This document shows positions 54,842 to 63,973 of a stretch of DNA of 64,000 nt, in pieces. Numbering within the stretch: position 1 is the first letter of the stretch; every line of letters begins with the position of its first letter. The DNA lies in the NCBI RefSeq assembly GCF_042853465.1, contig NZ_AP031497.1:3782001-3846000 (forward strand), written 5' to 3'. Made by a program: the position numbers and the translations under genes. The notes under the pieces are model-generated. The model searched no databases. It was not told the origin of the DNA and saw only the letters and a program-made list of their open reading frames with translations. This DNA comes from Simiduia litorea. Lineage in GTDB: Bacteria; Pseudomonadota; Gammaproteobacteria; Pseudomonadales; Cellvibrionaceae.

Positions 54842-57800
54842 TTAAGGTGCTGTCGTCACTTGCCCACCATCGGAGATTACCCAACCGAAGTCGTTAACGA
54901 GCTTATCCTTAGCGGCTTGTGATTCGGGTGAAAAAGTAGTGCTCCCTGCACTAAATTTAATCCCGGAAACAAGAGAATCTAACTGGCTCCAAGCCGTTAG
55001 TATTGCGTCGTAGTTTGGTGTAGAAAGTGCTCCTGCAGTAAACATTTCATCCATGTCGCGGACCTTTGACACATTCCATTGGCTAATATCTTGATCAAAT
55101 GCATTGGTCTGTCTGAACATTCTGGACATATTGGTGACATTTGATACATCCCAGCCACCGATATCCGCGTTGAACGCATCCGCATCGAAAAACATGTCAT
55201 TCATGGTTGTCACTCTGGAAACCTCCCAATTACCAATATCCTGATTGAACACCCTATTTTCTCTGAACATCTTCTGCATATTGATGACATTTGAGACATT
55301 CCAAGCGCTAATGTCCTGATTAAACAGGGCGGTATTTTCGAACATACTTGTCATGAAGCGGACGCTCGATACATCCCATACACCTATGTTTTGATTAAAT
55401 TTGTCAGCATTTTCAAACATTGAACTCATGCTGGTGACTTTTGATACGTTCCAACTGCCAATGTCCTGGTTAAATGTGAATGCATTCTTAAACATGGAGT
55501 TCATACTGGTAACGTTCGATACATCCCAGTTGCCGATATCCTGATTAAATGAACCGTTGGAGAAAGCGGAGGCCATATTTTTCACATTCGACACATCCCA
55601 ATTGCTGATGTCTGTATTGAACTTGTCCGCGCCGGAAAATATGTTGGAAATATCGGTTACCGAGGAGACATTCCAATTGTTCATCTCGCCCGACAAGTTG
55701 TCGGCATTGGTGAACATAGACGCCATACTTTTAACAAATGTCAGATCCGGGCTTTCAAGATCATTAATAACGAGATTGACGCAATTGAAAAACGCCTGCT
55801 TCATAGACAACCAAGAACGCTGACCCCACTGTTCTACAGCGAGCAGTTTTGGCGAATCAGTAAGGCTGGCATCGAAAGTGTTGATAAAAAATGGCTGTGG
55901 AAATTTGCCGGTAATTGAAACCACGTATTCTCCGGCGACAGCATAGGTATGGGTAATATCGGCGGTGATATTGTTATCAACATTCCCATCCCCCCAGTCC
56001 ACGCTAAAGTCATAATCAAAATCTGGCGAAACTTTGATGGTAATTTGATCATCCGCGCTGGCACCAGGGTTATCCGTTTTCCAGCGAGTAATAAAAGGTG
56101 TTTCTTGCAAAATGGTGATGTCGATAGTTGAGCTGGTGCTGCCTACCTTGTTGGTGGTGGTAATGTTGGCTTGTGTAGGCGCTTGCGCAGCCACTGGGGT
56201 GCCTACAATTTCACAGCTACTGCCATCGCTGGTCACCTGAACGCTCAAGCCTGCCGGTAAGTCGCTGGATGCGCATAGATCAGCGTTACCACCCTTGTTA
56301 TTTATCGAAAATATCACTTCATTATTGGTGTAGGCAGTCATTGATACTGCTTCAAGCTCGGCTAGTACGAGCAGCCCGCCATCCTCGATAGTCCAACCAA
56401 ATGCATCGGTTAGTAGGTTGCGGGCATCTTGTGCTTCTGCGCTGAATTGTGCGGAACCAGCCCCGAAATTAACATTTGGCTGAACGCCCTGCGCTGCCCA
56501 TCCGATAAGCAATGAATTGTAGTTTTCAAGGGATAGCACATTGCCTTCGAGCATTTCCGACATGTTCGTTACGCTTGAAATATCCCAGCCACCGATATTT
56601 TGGTCAAAGCTAGTCGCGTTCCTGAACATAGATTCCATATTCAATGCGCTGGATACATTCCAAATTTCGATACTCTGATTAAAGTCATCGGTGAAGGCGA
56701 ACATGCTAGAAAAATCTGTGACACGCGATACATCCCACTGGTTTATTTCAGCGTTGAATCTTTTTGCGTCTGAGAACATGCCCTGCATGTTTTCCACATT
56801 CGATACGTTCCAGGCACTGATGTCAGCATTGAAGCTGCTAGCTCCGGTGAACATACGGCGCATGTTTGTCACATTCGATACGTTCCACGCGCTGATGTCT
56901 GCATTGAAGCTCCTCGCACCCAAGAACATACCGCTCATGTTTGTCACATTCGATAGGTTCCAGGCGCTGAGGTCGCCGTTAAAGCCATTTACCCCAAGGA
57001 ACATGTCACTCATATCACTGACGTGGGATACATCCCAGGCGCTGATGTCACTGTTGAAATCGCTTGCGCCAAAGAACATCATTCTCATGCTCTCAACACG
57101 AGAAAAATCGGGTAGCTGAGTGTCGTTGATCACCAAATTTTTACAAAATAGGAATGCTTGTTCCATCGAAAGCCATGGGCGGTTGCCCCACTGCTCTACA
57201 GAGAGCAGCTTACTCGAGTCGGATAAAAGAGCCTCTCCCTCTCCAACAAGCGTAAAAAACGGTTGCGGAAAGTCTCCGGTGATAGCGACAGTGTACTCAC
57301 CTGACGTGGCGTAAGTGTGGGTAATATCGCCGGTTACATTCTCATCAGTGTTGCCGTCACCCCAATCAACGGTGTAGTCGTAGCTGAACGCCGGTGATGT
57401 GGATAAAGTAATTTGATTGTCCTCACTTGCGCCGAAGGCATTATCGGTCTTCCACCGGGTGATAAAGGGCGTGGGCTCATCGACTTGAATAGAGCCAACC
57501 GCAGTCGCGCTGCCGCTGGCGTTTGTCGCGGTTACGCTAAAGTTTGTGGCTGCCTGTACAAGACTTGCAACACCGGTGAGTTCGCAAGTACTGCCGCCTG
57601 CTGAGATGACCACGGCAATATCCTGCGGCAAACCTTCGGCAGTACACGCCGTAAGCTCACCACCACCGGTATTTGTCAACGAGATAGATTCAACAATCGC
57701 ATTAACGACAAAAACTTGCGCAGCCAAATCAGCAAGCACGGGCAGCGCTACAGCAGGAGGTGGATTCACCGCTGGCCCATCGCCACCATTACCACCTCCA

Positions 57801-57877
57801 CCGCCGCCTCCACAGGCGGCAAGCACTAAGGCAAAAAGAAAAATCGTTGCGTTTCCGAGTAATCTGAATTGTTTCAT
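54842..57877 (-). CDS. BspA/DUF285-repeat surface lipoprotein with PKD-like domains
   Basis: 1011 aa from ATG 57877 with AGGGA upstream. Lipoprotein signal FALVLAAC followed by poly-Gly. Internally duplicated: Ig-like ~50-140, PKD-like ~140-200 (VDWGDGNTDENVTGDITHTYATSGEYTV), then DUF285 repeats (FNADISAWNVSNVTNMRRMF-type, about 25 residues each) to ~520; the same order repeats from ~560 to the end. DUF285/BspA repeats are known mainly from Mycoplasma, Bacteroidetes and lactic bacteria surface proteins and mediate adhesion. It is probably an outer-membrane adhesin, displayed by its lipid anchor. No catalytic motif. Confidence 0.85.
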   Translation of the reverse strand: MKQFRLLGNATIFLFALVLAACGGGGGGGNGGDGPAVNPPPAVALPVLADLAAQVFVVNAIVESISLTNTGGGELTACTAEGLPQDIAVVISAGGSTCELTGVASLVQAATNFSVTATNASGSATAVGSIQVDEPTPFITRWKTDNAFGASEDNQITLSTSPAFSYDYTVDWGDGNTDENVTGDITHTYATSGEYTVAITGDFPQPFFTLVGEGEALLSDSSKLLSVEQWGNRPWLSMEQAFLFCKNLVINDTQLPDFSRVESMRMMFFGASDFNSDISAWDVSHVSDMSDMFLGVNGFNGDLSAWNLSNVTNMSGMFLGARSFNADISAWNVSNVTNMRRMFTGASSFNADISAWNVSNVENMQGMFSDAKRFNAEINQWDVSRVTDFSSMFAFTDDFNQSIEIWNVSSALNMESMFRNATSFDQNIGGWDISSVTNMSEMLEGNVLSLENYNSLLIGWAAQGVQPNVNFGAGSAQFSAEAQDARNLLTDAFGWTIEDGGLLVLAELEAVSMTAYTNNEVIFSINNKGGNADLCASSDLPAGLSVQVTSDGSSCEIVGTPVAAQAPTQANITTTNKVGSTSSTIDITILQETPFITRWKTDNPGASADDQITIKVSPDFDYDFSVDWGDGNVDNNITADITHTYAVAGEYVVSITGKFPQPFFINTFDASLTDSPKLLAVEQWGQRSWLSMKQAFFNCVNLVINDLESPDLTFVKSMASMFTNADNLSGEMNNWNVSSVTDISNIFSGADKFNTDISNWDVSNVKNMASAFSNGSFNQDIGNWDVSNVTSMNSMFKNAFTFNQDIGSWNVSKVTSMSSMFENADKFNQNIGVWDVSSVRFMTSMFENTALFNQDISAWNVSNVINMQKMFRENRVFNQDIGNWEVSRVTTMNDMFFDADAFNADIGGWDVSNVTNMSRMFRQTNAFDQDISQWNVSKVRDMDEMFTAGALSTPNYDAILTAWSQLDSLVSGIKFSAGSTTFSPESQAAKDKLVNDFGWVISDGGQVTTAP

Positions 57878-57884
57878 AAATATC

Positions 57885-58023
57885 CCTGCGACATGGTATT
57901 TTTTGGCTAACATGGTTTGTGGGTTCACCAAGCTAAACGATCTATTAGAATTAACTGCAATAATCGGCTGCAAGTTAACCCAACACCGTGTGCACGAGCG
58001 TGGTAATTAGCGTGGTTTTTTGT
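57885..58023. repeat. Direct repeat copy A (~135 bp)
   Basis: Begins CCTGCGACATGG and ends near TGGTAATTAGCGTGG. It matches 59182-59318 in the same orientation with scattered substitutions; long shared blocks include AGAATTAACTGCAA and CACCGTGTGCAC. It begins at the ribosome-binding site of the DUF285 gene. Confidence 0.75.
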
Positions 58024-58237
58024 GAATTCGAATATTTACGACTGAATTTCGCTAGCACGAAAGGCAGGGACGGAGAGAGGGAAACATAAGCAATGCGCCT
58101 GACTTATTGTTCGCCACAAGAGTTTTAGGGCCAACGCCCAATCCTTCTTGATAGGCGGTGCGCCTTCGCCAGCAGCCTTAGAAGAAAGTCAATTTTCCAA
58201 AAAAATGCCCACATAACGTGGGCAAAGAACTTGACAG
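58024..58237. other. Gap between repeat A and the C58 protease gene
   Basis: Only the protease terminator (58199-58223) is recognised here. Confidence 0.4.
58199..58223 (-). terminator. Intrinsic terminator of the C58 protease gene
   Basis: On the minus strand GCCCAC-GTTAT-GTGGGC followed by A and seven T. Confidence 0.85.
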
Positions 58238-58954
58238 CTAAACTCTCTTCCCACATGGAATGATATCGAAATAGCGATCATATTTTACCAGGCTATTTCT
58301 ATAATACTTGCGATAAAATGCTTGAAAGAAGAGAAAAAACATCTCTTTATCTTCGAACCAAAACTCCCCATAGTTGGGGTCAAAAAAGGCGGCGTCTTCG
58401 CCACGCCCACCCATCCAAGCAGCGACAGCATGCCCCGCTCTAAAGCGATAGGCCTTGCCACCGAAACTTATTCTCAAATAACAATCTCTGTGCTTTTTCA
58501 TGTTATCGACAATCATTTCCTGAATATCGTACATGGGGACATCAACGCTGTGACACGAATCCTTCAGCGCTCGATGCCCAGCGTCATTCAGGATTTCATA
58601 AGGAGCAGGCGCCTTTTGAATTCGCCCCCGGGTTATCACGCCATGCTCACTTAAATACCGCGTCAGCATTACTTCTTGTTGATACCCATTGCCGCCACTC
58701 GCACTGGCATGAAGCTTGGCTACAGGTCTGATACCAGCAAGCCTGAGCGATTGGCCCGCAACACCACCAAGTTGCGTCACAAGTGAACGACCATTAACGT
58801 GCTCTTTTATCCATTCCGTTGCCAGGCCTGCACATATTCCCCAACGAGTTTTGGAGTCAAAGATCGTAACCCGAGTCACGGCCATAGACGTTTGTTTGAA
58901 GTTCCACGTGTGATACCCTCCATAGCCTTCTACTAGTGATTTCAAGCTCGGCAT
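58238..58954 (-). CDS. YopT-type cysteine protease (peptidase family C58)
   Basis: 238 aa. Catalytic triad visible in the family pattern: C41 in WGICAGLATEWIKEH, H175 in AGHAVAAWMGG and D192 in FFDPNYGEFWF. This is the YopT/AvrPphB arrangement; these proteases are type III effectors or domains of large toxins. No signal peptide. AAGGAGG seven bases before the ATG is an optimal ribosome-binding site. It stands alone between two ~135-bp direct repeats. It may be a secreted effector or an interbacterial toxin; no immunity or secretion gene is seen nearby. Confidence 0.82.
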   Translation of the reverse strand: MPSLKSLVEGYGGYHTWNFKQTSMAVTRVTIFDSKTRWGICAGLATEWIKEHVNGRSLVTQLGGVAGQSLRLAGIRPVAKLHASASGGNGYQQEVMLTRYLSEHGVITRGRIQKAPAPYEILNDAGHRALKDSCHSVDVPMYDIQEMIVDNMKKHRDCYLRISFGGKAYRFRAGHAVAAWMGGRGEDAAFFDPNYGEFWFEDKEMFFLFFQAFYRKYYRNSLVKYDRYFDIIPCGKRV

Positions 58955-59181
58955 ACATCCTCCTTTTAATTCTCAGTTAAATAATTAATAGCGCTATAGA
59001 TATTACGGAGAGTTGGCAAGTAAAGTTTCACCAAATCACAATCTTTACAAACTAAGCCATGCTTAACTGGCGAGCCAGCTGGCTACTCGAGCCTCAGCTT
59101 CAGACCTTGCACGCGATGTGGGCTATCAAAAAAAACAAAAAATTCTTACCTTTCCGATTGATCTATTTTTTCAAAAAGACG

Positions 59182-59318
59182 CCTGCGACATGGCATTTTG
59201 TGGCTAACATAGTTTTATGGGCCACCAAGTTGGGCGAGCCACTAGAATTAACTGCAAAAGTCATCTGTAAAGTAAACCAGCACCGTGTGCACAAGCGTGG
59301 TAATTACCGTCGTTTCTT
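59182..59318. repeat. Direct repeat copy B (~135 bp)
   Basis: Same orientation as 57885-58023, offset by about 1.3 kb. Both copies can be read as PATW..AN....TKL...LELTA....K..QHRVH.RGN, so it may be a relic of a coding segment. Confidence 0.75.
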
Positions 59319-59961
59319 ACGAGTTTGGGTATTCATTATTACATTGCGCCACGGAATAGGTGGCGGACAGAATTAAGGCGCGTAGCTATTTTATTTCGCT
59401 CGCAAAAAGAAACGGCCGAATCATGCAAATAGTATTCTAGAAAAACCTCGATGGCTTTCAGGCCTTGCGATACCTAAGCCGGCTCACTGGGCAATGTCAT
59501 AAACTGAGCGCATAGACATGCTATCAACGCTGCACATAGGGTGCAGAAAAAGCGTCGCAAAGAACAAAACGACAATGATTAACACTTAACATTCCCGCAC
59601 TTGAAACACACATCAAATTGACGCCATCAGATGGAACATCTCATCGCAACCACATGCCACCCCAAGGCTTTTACAGTGCGGCACCTGGCCCTTAATAACT
59701 TAGGCTGAATACACAGCCTTTTAATCCCGATCCAACACCAAACAACAGCCAACCTATCTGATCAAAATAAAATGACGACAAAAGGTTTCACACACCAAGA
59801 TATCAGACATTAAAACACCGAAAAATAAACACTTAATGGTACGAATGCGCCAAAACATATCCCGACTTTTATTTAGATAAAGATAAAAACCCAATAAATA
59901 CCGATCATTAATATATTGTTTTACAAGGATTAATCGAGAAAACAGCAAAACCATCAATAAA

Positions 59962-59977
59962 AATTGGTTAACCAATT
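59962..59977. promoter_or_regulatory. Perfect palindrome upstream of the PL7 gene
   Basis: AATTGGTTAACCAATT, 356 bp before the start codon. It has the same TTGGT/ACCAA half-sites as the pectin operators but a spacer of two instead of three bases, as in the E. coli UxuR/ExuR site, so another regulator may bind it. Confidence 0.45.
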
Positions 59978-60333
59978 GTCATTTGGTGCATGAAATATTT
60001 GTCTATTTTTCGAAACAAAACTACTATCGATAGCAATCCGAATAATTATTGGGCGCCCAGAATATAAAAACAAGCGCCCACCCGCATACCAACCCACAAG
60101 GTGTGCGTCACAATTTCAGAAGTACCTGATGTCCCGTATACCTGGCCAGTTTACGGAGAGGGTGAAAACCGAGGTAGCGTGGCCATTCTAATAATCACAA
60201 TACCTGCCAGCTCGTCACTCGCTAGGCAGCACAACGAGTAACAATAATGAAAATAATGAAACCCACAGCAATGAAACCCACTCAACGCAGCCACTCTGGC
60301 ATCGCCGCTCATTAATCATCAGGGAGATTCGAT

Positions 60334-61611
60334 ATGAACTATAAAAACTTATTCGCCCTACTGGCGATTTCAGCCTTCGCATCGGCCGCAAATGCAGCAA
60401 CATTTGTGATCGAAAAATACGGTACTGGCTACTCCATTGACGGCAACGGTGGTGCCATTGAGGGCCAGCAAATTTACCTTTGGTCAACCAACACCAGCAA
60501 CGCCAACCAAAAATGGGTACAGCTCGATCGTGGTAACGGTTACTACGCCTATAAAAAAGAGGGCACTAACCTGTGCTGGGATGGCGGTAACGGTGGCTCA
60601 AAACGCCAAGCGATTACTTTACAAACCTGTGACACCAACGACTACAACCAGCATTTTTCCAAAGTAAAAATTTATGCGGGCACCGAAGTTTACCGCATCA
60701 AAAAACGCGGTGTTTCTTACTCTCTCGATGGCAATAATGGCGCTGCGAGTCGCCAAATGATCTACCTGTGGAACTCGTCGGATAGCAATGTTAATCAACA
60801 CTGGGAATTTAAATCCGTCGCAGACAGCGGTAGCTCCGGCGGCGGCTCAGGCTCAGGCGGCTCATCTGGCACGGCGGAAATTCCGTCCGATCTCATGGAC
60901 AATTGCAACCAGTGGAAAATCACCTACCCAAGTGGCGTGGAAGACAAAACCCTGTGCGGCGAGTACAACAACGAATACTTCTACGTTAACGACAACCGCG
61001 ACGGCATTGTGTTTAAAGCACCCATCAGAAGCAACAACGGTTCGACGCCAAACTCAGACTACATTCGTTCAGAATTGCGTGAACGCACCACAACCGGCAG
61101 CTCGGATATCTACTGGACCACCAGTGGCACCCACGTTGTCTACGTTAAGCAGGCCATCACTCACCTGCCAATTGTAAAACCGCACTTAGTAGCCACGCAG
61201 ATCCACGGCAACAAAGCGGATGGCATCGACGACGCCATGGTGCTTCGTCTCGAGAATAAGCATCTGTTCCTGAGCTTTAACGGTGGTGTGCTACGCAGCA
61301 ACCTAACCATCAAAACCAACTACAACTTGGGCACAAAGCACGAAGTGATCTTCGAAGTTATCAATGGCAAACACTACGTTTATTACAGCGAAGACGGCAA
61401 GCTAGAAGCGGCTTACAAAGCGGGTAACGCGAGCAGCTACCTCGTCAAAGATGGCTCCAACACCTACGTAATGAACCGCAACTACGACCAGTCCTATTTC
61501 AAAATAGGTAACTACACCCAAAGCAACGCGGAAAAAGAAGGCAGCTACACCGGCAACGCCAATAATTACGGCGAAGTTGTGGTGTACGATTTCTGGGTAG
61601 ATCACAAGTAG
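60334..61611 (+). CDS. Secreted alginate lyase PL7 with N-terminal CBM13
   Basis: 425 aa. Signal peptide MNYKNLFALLAISAFASAANA. Residues ~22-162 are a ricin-B-type CBM13 (two visible repeats with DGN.G....Q.IYLW and NQ.W), then a Gly/Ser linker (~165-180). The PL7 jelly-roll (~185-425) carries RSELRER (R245-R251), QIH (Q289-H291) and YFKIGNYTQ (Y388, K390, Y394, Q396). The QIH form is usually seen in enzymes acting on guluronate-containing alginate. GGGAG precedes the ATG by seven bases. Not linked to the pectin regulon by operator type. Confidence 0.93.
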   Translation: MNYKNLFALLAISAFASAANAATFVIEKYGTGYSIDGNGGAIEGQQIYLWSTNTSNANQKWVQLDRGNGYYAYKKEGTNLCWDGGNGGSKRQAITLQTCDTNDYNQHFSKVKIYAGTEVYRIKKRGVSYSLDGNNGAASRQMIYLWNSSDSNVNQHWEFKSVADSGSSGGGSGSGGSSGTAEIPSDLMDNCNQWKITYPSGVEDKTLCGEYNNEYFYVNDNRDGIVFKAPIRSNNGSTPNSDYIRSELRERTTTGSSDIYWTTSGTHVVYVKQAITHLPIVKPHLVATQIHGNKADGIDDAMVLRLENKHLFLSFNGGVLRSNLTIKTNYNLGTKHEVIFEVINGKHYVYYSEDGKLEAAYKAGNASSYLVKDGSNTYVMNRNYDQSYFKIGNYTQSNAEKEGSYTGNANNYGEVVVYDFWVDHK

Positions 61612-61640
61612 GTTAAGCGCTGTTTAAGCTTAATAAGCAT

Positions 61641-61672
61641 AAAACGCCCCGCTTAACGGCTGGGCGTTTTTT
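61641..61672 (+). terminator. Intrinsic terminator of the PL7 gene
   Basis: AAAACGCCC / GGGCGTTTT stem with a 12-nt loop, then further T. Confidence 0.85.
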
Positions 61673-62175
61673 ATGTCCCTTGGTAAACATTTTGGGGGCA
61701 TAATTTATAGCCCGTCTAAAAGCCTCCAAAAATTACAATCAGCTGAAATGCTATTGTGAGCTTTTTATAGTGCCTCGTTTTTCAGAACTAATCCGCCGCG
61801 CCTTTAGAAGCCCTACCCCTCGAATAAAAGCCAGATACCCCAGCCCTATACCGCGCCCGATACTGCTAGTAAAAAGCGCTATACATCACCGAATGAATTG
61901 CGAAAAATCAGGAGATTTTACTAGCGCATTACAATAAGGGCCGAGCTCATCCGGCTAAGGTGTGCTGCGGTAAAGCACAATCGATAAATGCAAGAGAGGC
62001 ATCACTTTAAACAAAAGTGCGAGCAAATTAAAACTGACAAGCACGGGTTACAAATGGCGAACCGTCAAATCAAGCTGAATTACTCAGCAACCTACGCTTA
62101 AACCCCTGCGCACATATCGTAGCCTATACCCCGTGTGGTTTAGCAGAGATAGGATTGGTACCCTCCGCTATATTT

Positions 62176-62190
62176 TGTTAACATTTAACA
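62176..62190. promoter_or_regulatory. Putative operator of the lactonase gene
   Basis: Perfect inverted repeat TGTTAACATTTAACA, 28 bp upstream of the lactonase start; it does not resemble the pectin operator, so a different sugar-acid regulator is expected. Confidence 0.5.
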
Positions 62191-62217
62191 TATTATTTTC
62201 TACTGGACGTTAGCCCC

Positions 62218-63114
62218 GTGTATTTAATTGATGAAGTAGAAGTTCACAACGGCCTAGGTGAGTGCATCCTGTGGGACGATCGCGTCCAAAAGCTGTTATG
62301 GACTGATATGCCAGGCAAGCGCTTCTACCGCTATCATCCAGCCCAACGTCAACTGGAAAACTTTGCCCTACCCGAAGACCTGTGCTCCTTTGCCATGATT
62401 GAAAACAGTGATTGGCTATTAGCAGCATTTCAGAGCGGGCTTGCTCGCTACCAACCCGAGTCGGGTGCCATCGAATGGTTTTACCGGCTACCCGAAGGTG
62501 CGCCCCTGCGCTTAAACGACGGCCGCTGCGACGCGCACGGCCGCTTTTGGGTCGGCTCATTAATTGACCTGCCCAATTGTTTTTCTCCCAAACCTTCAGA
62601 GCAAGGCAAACTCTACCGTGTTGATCATTCAGGTTCTGTTTCCGAACACCTAGATCAGGTTAGGCTTTCCAATAGTTTGTGCTGGTCGCCCGATAACACG
62701 CGCTTGTATTTTTCTGACTCCACAAAAAAATGTATCGACTACTACGAATTTGATAGCGCAAAAGGTGAACTGGGTGCCGGCCGCACGTTAATCAATGTCG
62801 ATCCAGCGTTTAATCCCGATGGCTCAGTAACCGATAAAGACGGCTATCTTTGGAATGCCTTATGGGGCAGCGGTAAAGTGATACGCGTATCGCCGCAAGG
62901 GCAAATAGACACCTCGCTAACCTTGCCGGTTTCACAACCCGCTTGTGTCACCTTTGCCGGCCCAAAACTGGATTGGCTCGTTGTCTCCACCGGCACCTAT
63001 AGCCTCAGTGACGCACAACGCAAAGCACAAGCTTCGGCCGGCAATTTATTCATTTACCAAACCCCCTTCACCGGCAAACTTGAACATCGGTTTATTGACA
63101 AAATGTCGAAATAA
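62218..63114 (+). CDS. SMP-30/gluconolactonase-family sugar lactonase
   Basis: 298 aa beginning with GTG. Six-bladed propeller with the divalent-metal ligands E15 (GLGECILWDD), N152 (SNSLCWSPD) and D201 (NPDGSVTDKDGYLWNA), and substrate-side N100 (RLNDGRCD). It hydrolyses an aldonolactone to the sugar acid. The convergent dgoK suggests galactonolactone or a related lactone in a galactose or anhydrogalactose oxidative pathway. Its 3' end overlaps dgoK by 23 bp. Confidence 0.9.
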   Translation: MYLIDEVEVHNGLGECILWDDRVQKLLWTDMPGKRFYRYHPAQRQLENFALPEDLCSFAMIENSDWLLAAFQSGLARYQPESGAIEWFYRLPEGAPLRLNDGRCDAHGRFWVGSLIDLPNCFSPKPSEQGKLYRVDHSGSVSEHLDQVRLSNSLCWSPDNTRLYFSDSTKKCIDYYEFDSAKGELGAGRTLINVDPAFNPDGSVTDKDGYLWNALWGSGKVIRVSPQGQIDTSLTLPVSQPACVTFAGPKLDWLVVSTGTYSLSDAQRKAQASAGNLFIYQTPFTGKLEHRFIDKMSK

Positions 63115-63973
63115 GTTGCAAACCAGCCACGGACAATCCGTCGCCAGAATGCACTTGGGTTGGTATGCCGTAAAAATCACAAGCCTGCTGATATAAAGCC
63201 GATAATTGACCGTTGGCAATAATATGAACCCTACCTGCTAGCCACATTTGTTTTACTTCACACCCAATTAATAAGCCCGAGAGAAAAGCGTCAGACTGTG
63301 CCGCCGGCATTTGGCCTAAGAGCACTTTAGCGCGCGCACCAAACACAGCACTTAATAAGGGCTGCTCGCTGTTACTGGCCGCTAAACCCAAGGCAAAGCC
63401 TGCATTATCAACCTGCTCAGATTGACGTTTTAAGGTAGAGTGCTGCGTTAACAACGCGTACATCTCACCGGTAAATGCCGTTTGAAAGCGCTGAACAATC
63501 CCGTCATTAACCTGCGCCCACTTACTGTGCGTACCGGGCAAGCAAAGGGTAAAAGCGCCTTGCGTATAAGCTAAATCAGAGGCAAGCCAACCAAGCAATT
63601 GCGTTTCCTCTCCGCGCATGACATCGGCACTCGTTTGTGTATCGGATAACCCCGGCACCAGCCATACCTGCTTCAAGCCTGGAACATCTATTGATACCAA
63701 ATGACTCGCTAATGCTTCTGCACCAGTTGGGCAAGCCTGATAACCTGCATTGGCCAAGCCTAAACCAGAGCCCGCCATACCGCACACGTACACACTGAGC
63801 TCAGCGGCCTCGGCGCAGAGCTGCTCCGCCTGTTCGCGTAAATACCCCGCTTGTTTCACTTTAGGCAGGCGAGAAACACCTTGATTGCTCGTCGTTTGAG
63901 CCACAATTGCCCCATCATTGGTCACCAAAAAAAGCCGAAAACTACTGGTTCCCCAATCGCAAAAAAGTTTCAT
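63092..63973 (-). CDS. dgoK: 2-dehydro-3-deoxygalactonokinase
   Basis: 293 aa from ATG 63973; in-frame starts at 63988 and 63997 are also possible. CDWGTSSFRLFLV is the phosphate-binding ASKHA motif, CGMAGSGLGLANAGYQACP and LPGTHSKWAQVNDG are DgoK-specific, as is LIGCEVKQMW. It phosphorylates 2-keto-3-deoxygalactonate for cleavage by DgoA. The rest of the dgo genes would lie beyond the window. Confidence 0.93.
   Translation of the reverse strand: MKLFCDWGTSSFRLFLVTNDGAIVAQTTSNQGVSRLPKVKQAGYLREQAEQLCAEAAELSVYVCGMAGSGLGLANAGYQACPTGAEALASHLVSIDVPGLKQVWLVPGLSDTQTSADVMRGEETQLLGWLASDLAYTQGAFTLCLPGTHSKWAQVNDGIVQRFQTAFTGEMYALLTQHSTLKRQSEQVDNAGFALGLAASNSEQPLLSAVFGARAKVLLGQMPAAQSDAFLSGLLIGCEVKQMWLAGRVHIIANGQLSALYQQACDFYGIPTQVHSGDGLSVAGLQLISTFCQ

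Larger units (their letters stand above)
58955..60333. other. Long intergenic region with repeat B and a palindrome
   Basis: 1379 bp, AT-rich. It contains direct-repeat copy B (59182-59318) and a perfect palindrome at 59962-59977 upstream of the alginate lyase gene. Short frames here (for example 59754-59975 minus) have no coding character. Confidence 0.5.
61612..62217. other. Intergenic region between PL7 and lactonase genes
   Basis: 606 bp holding the PL7 terminator (61641-61672) and, at its end, the palindrome at 62176-62190. No gene recognised. Confidence 0.5.

Noticed and set aside
57885..59318. Integron attC sites
   Set aside because: I could not identify the paired GTTRRRY and RYYYAAC core sites at the ends of the repeats, so only direct repeats are reported.
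59754..59975. 73-codon AT-rich minus-strand frame
   Set aside because: No ribosome-binding site, AT-driven composition (many Leu, Phe, Ile), and its start lies in the 59962-59977 palindrome.
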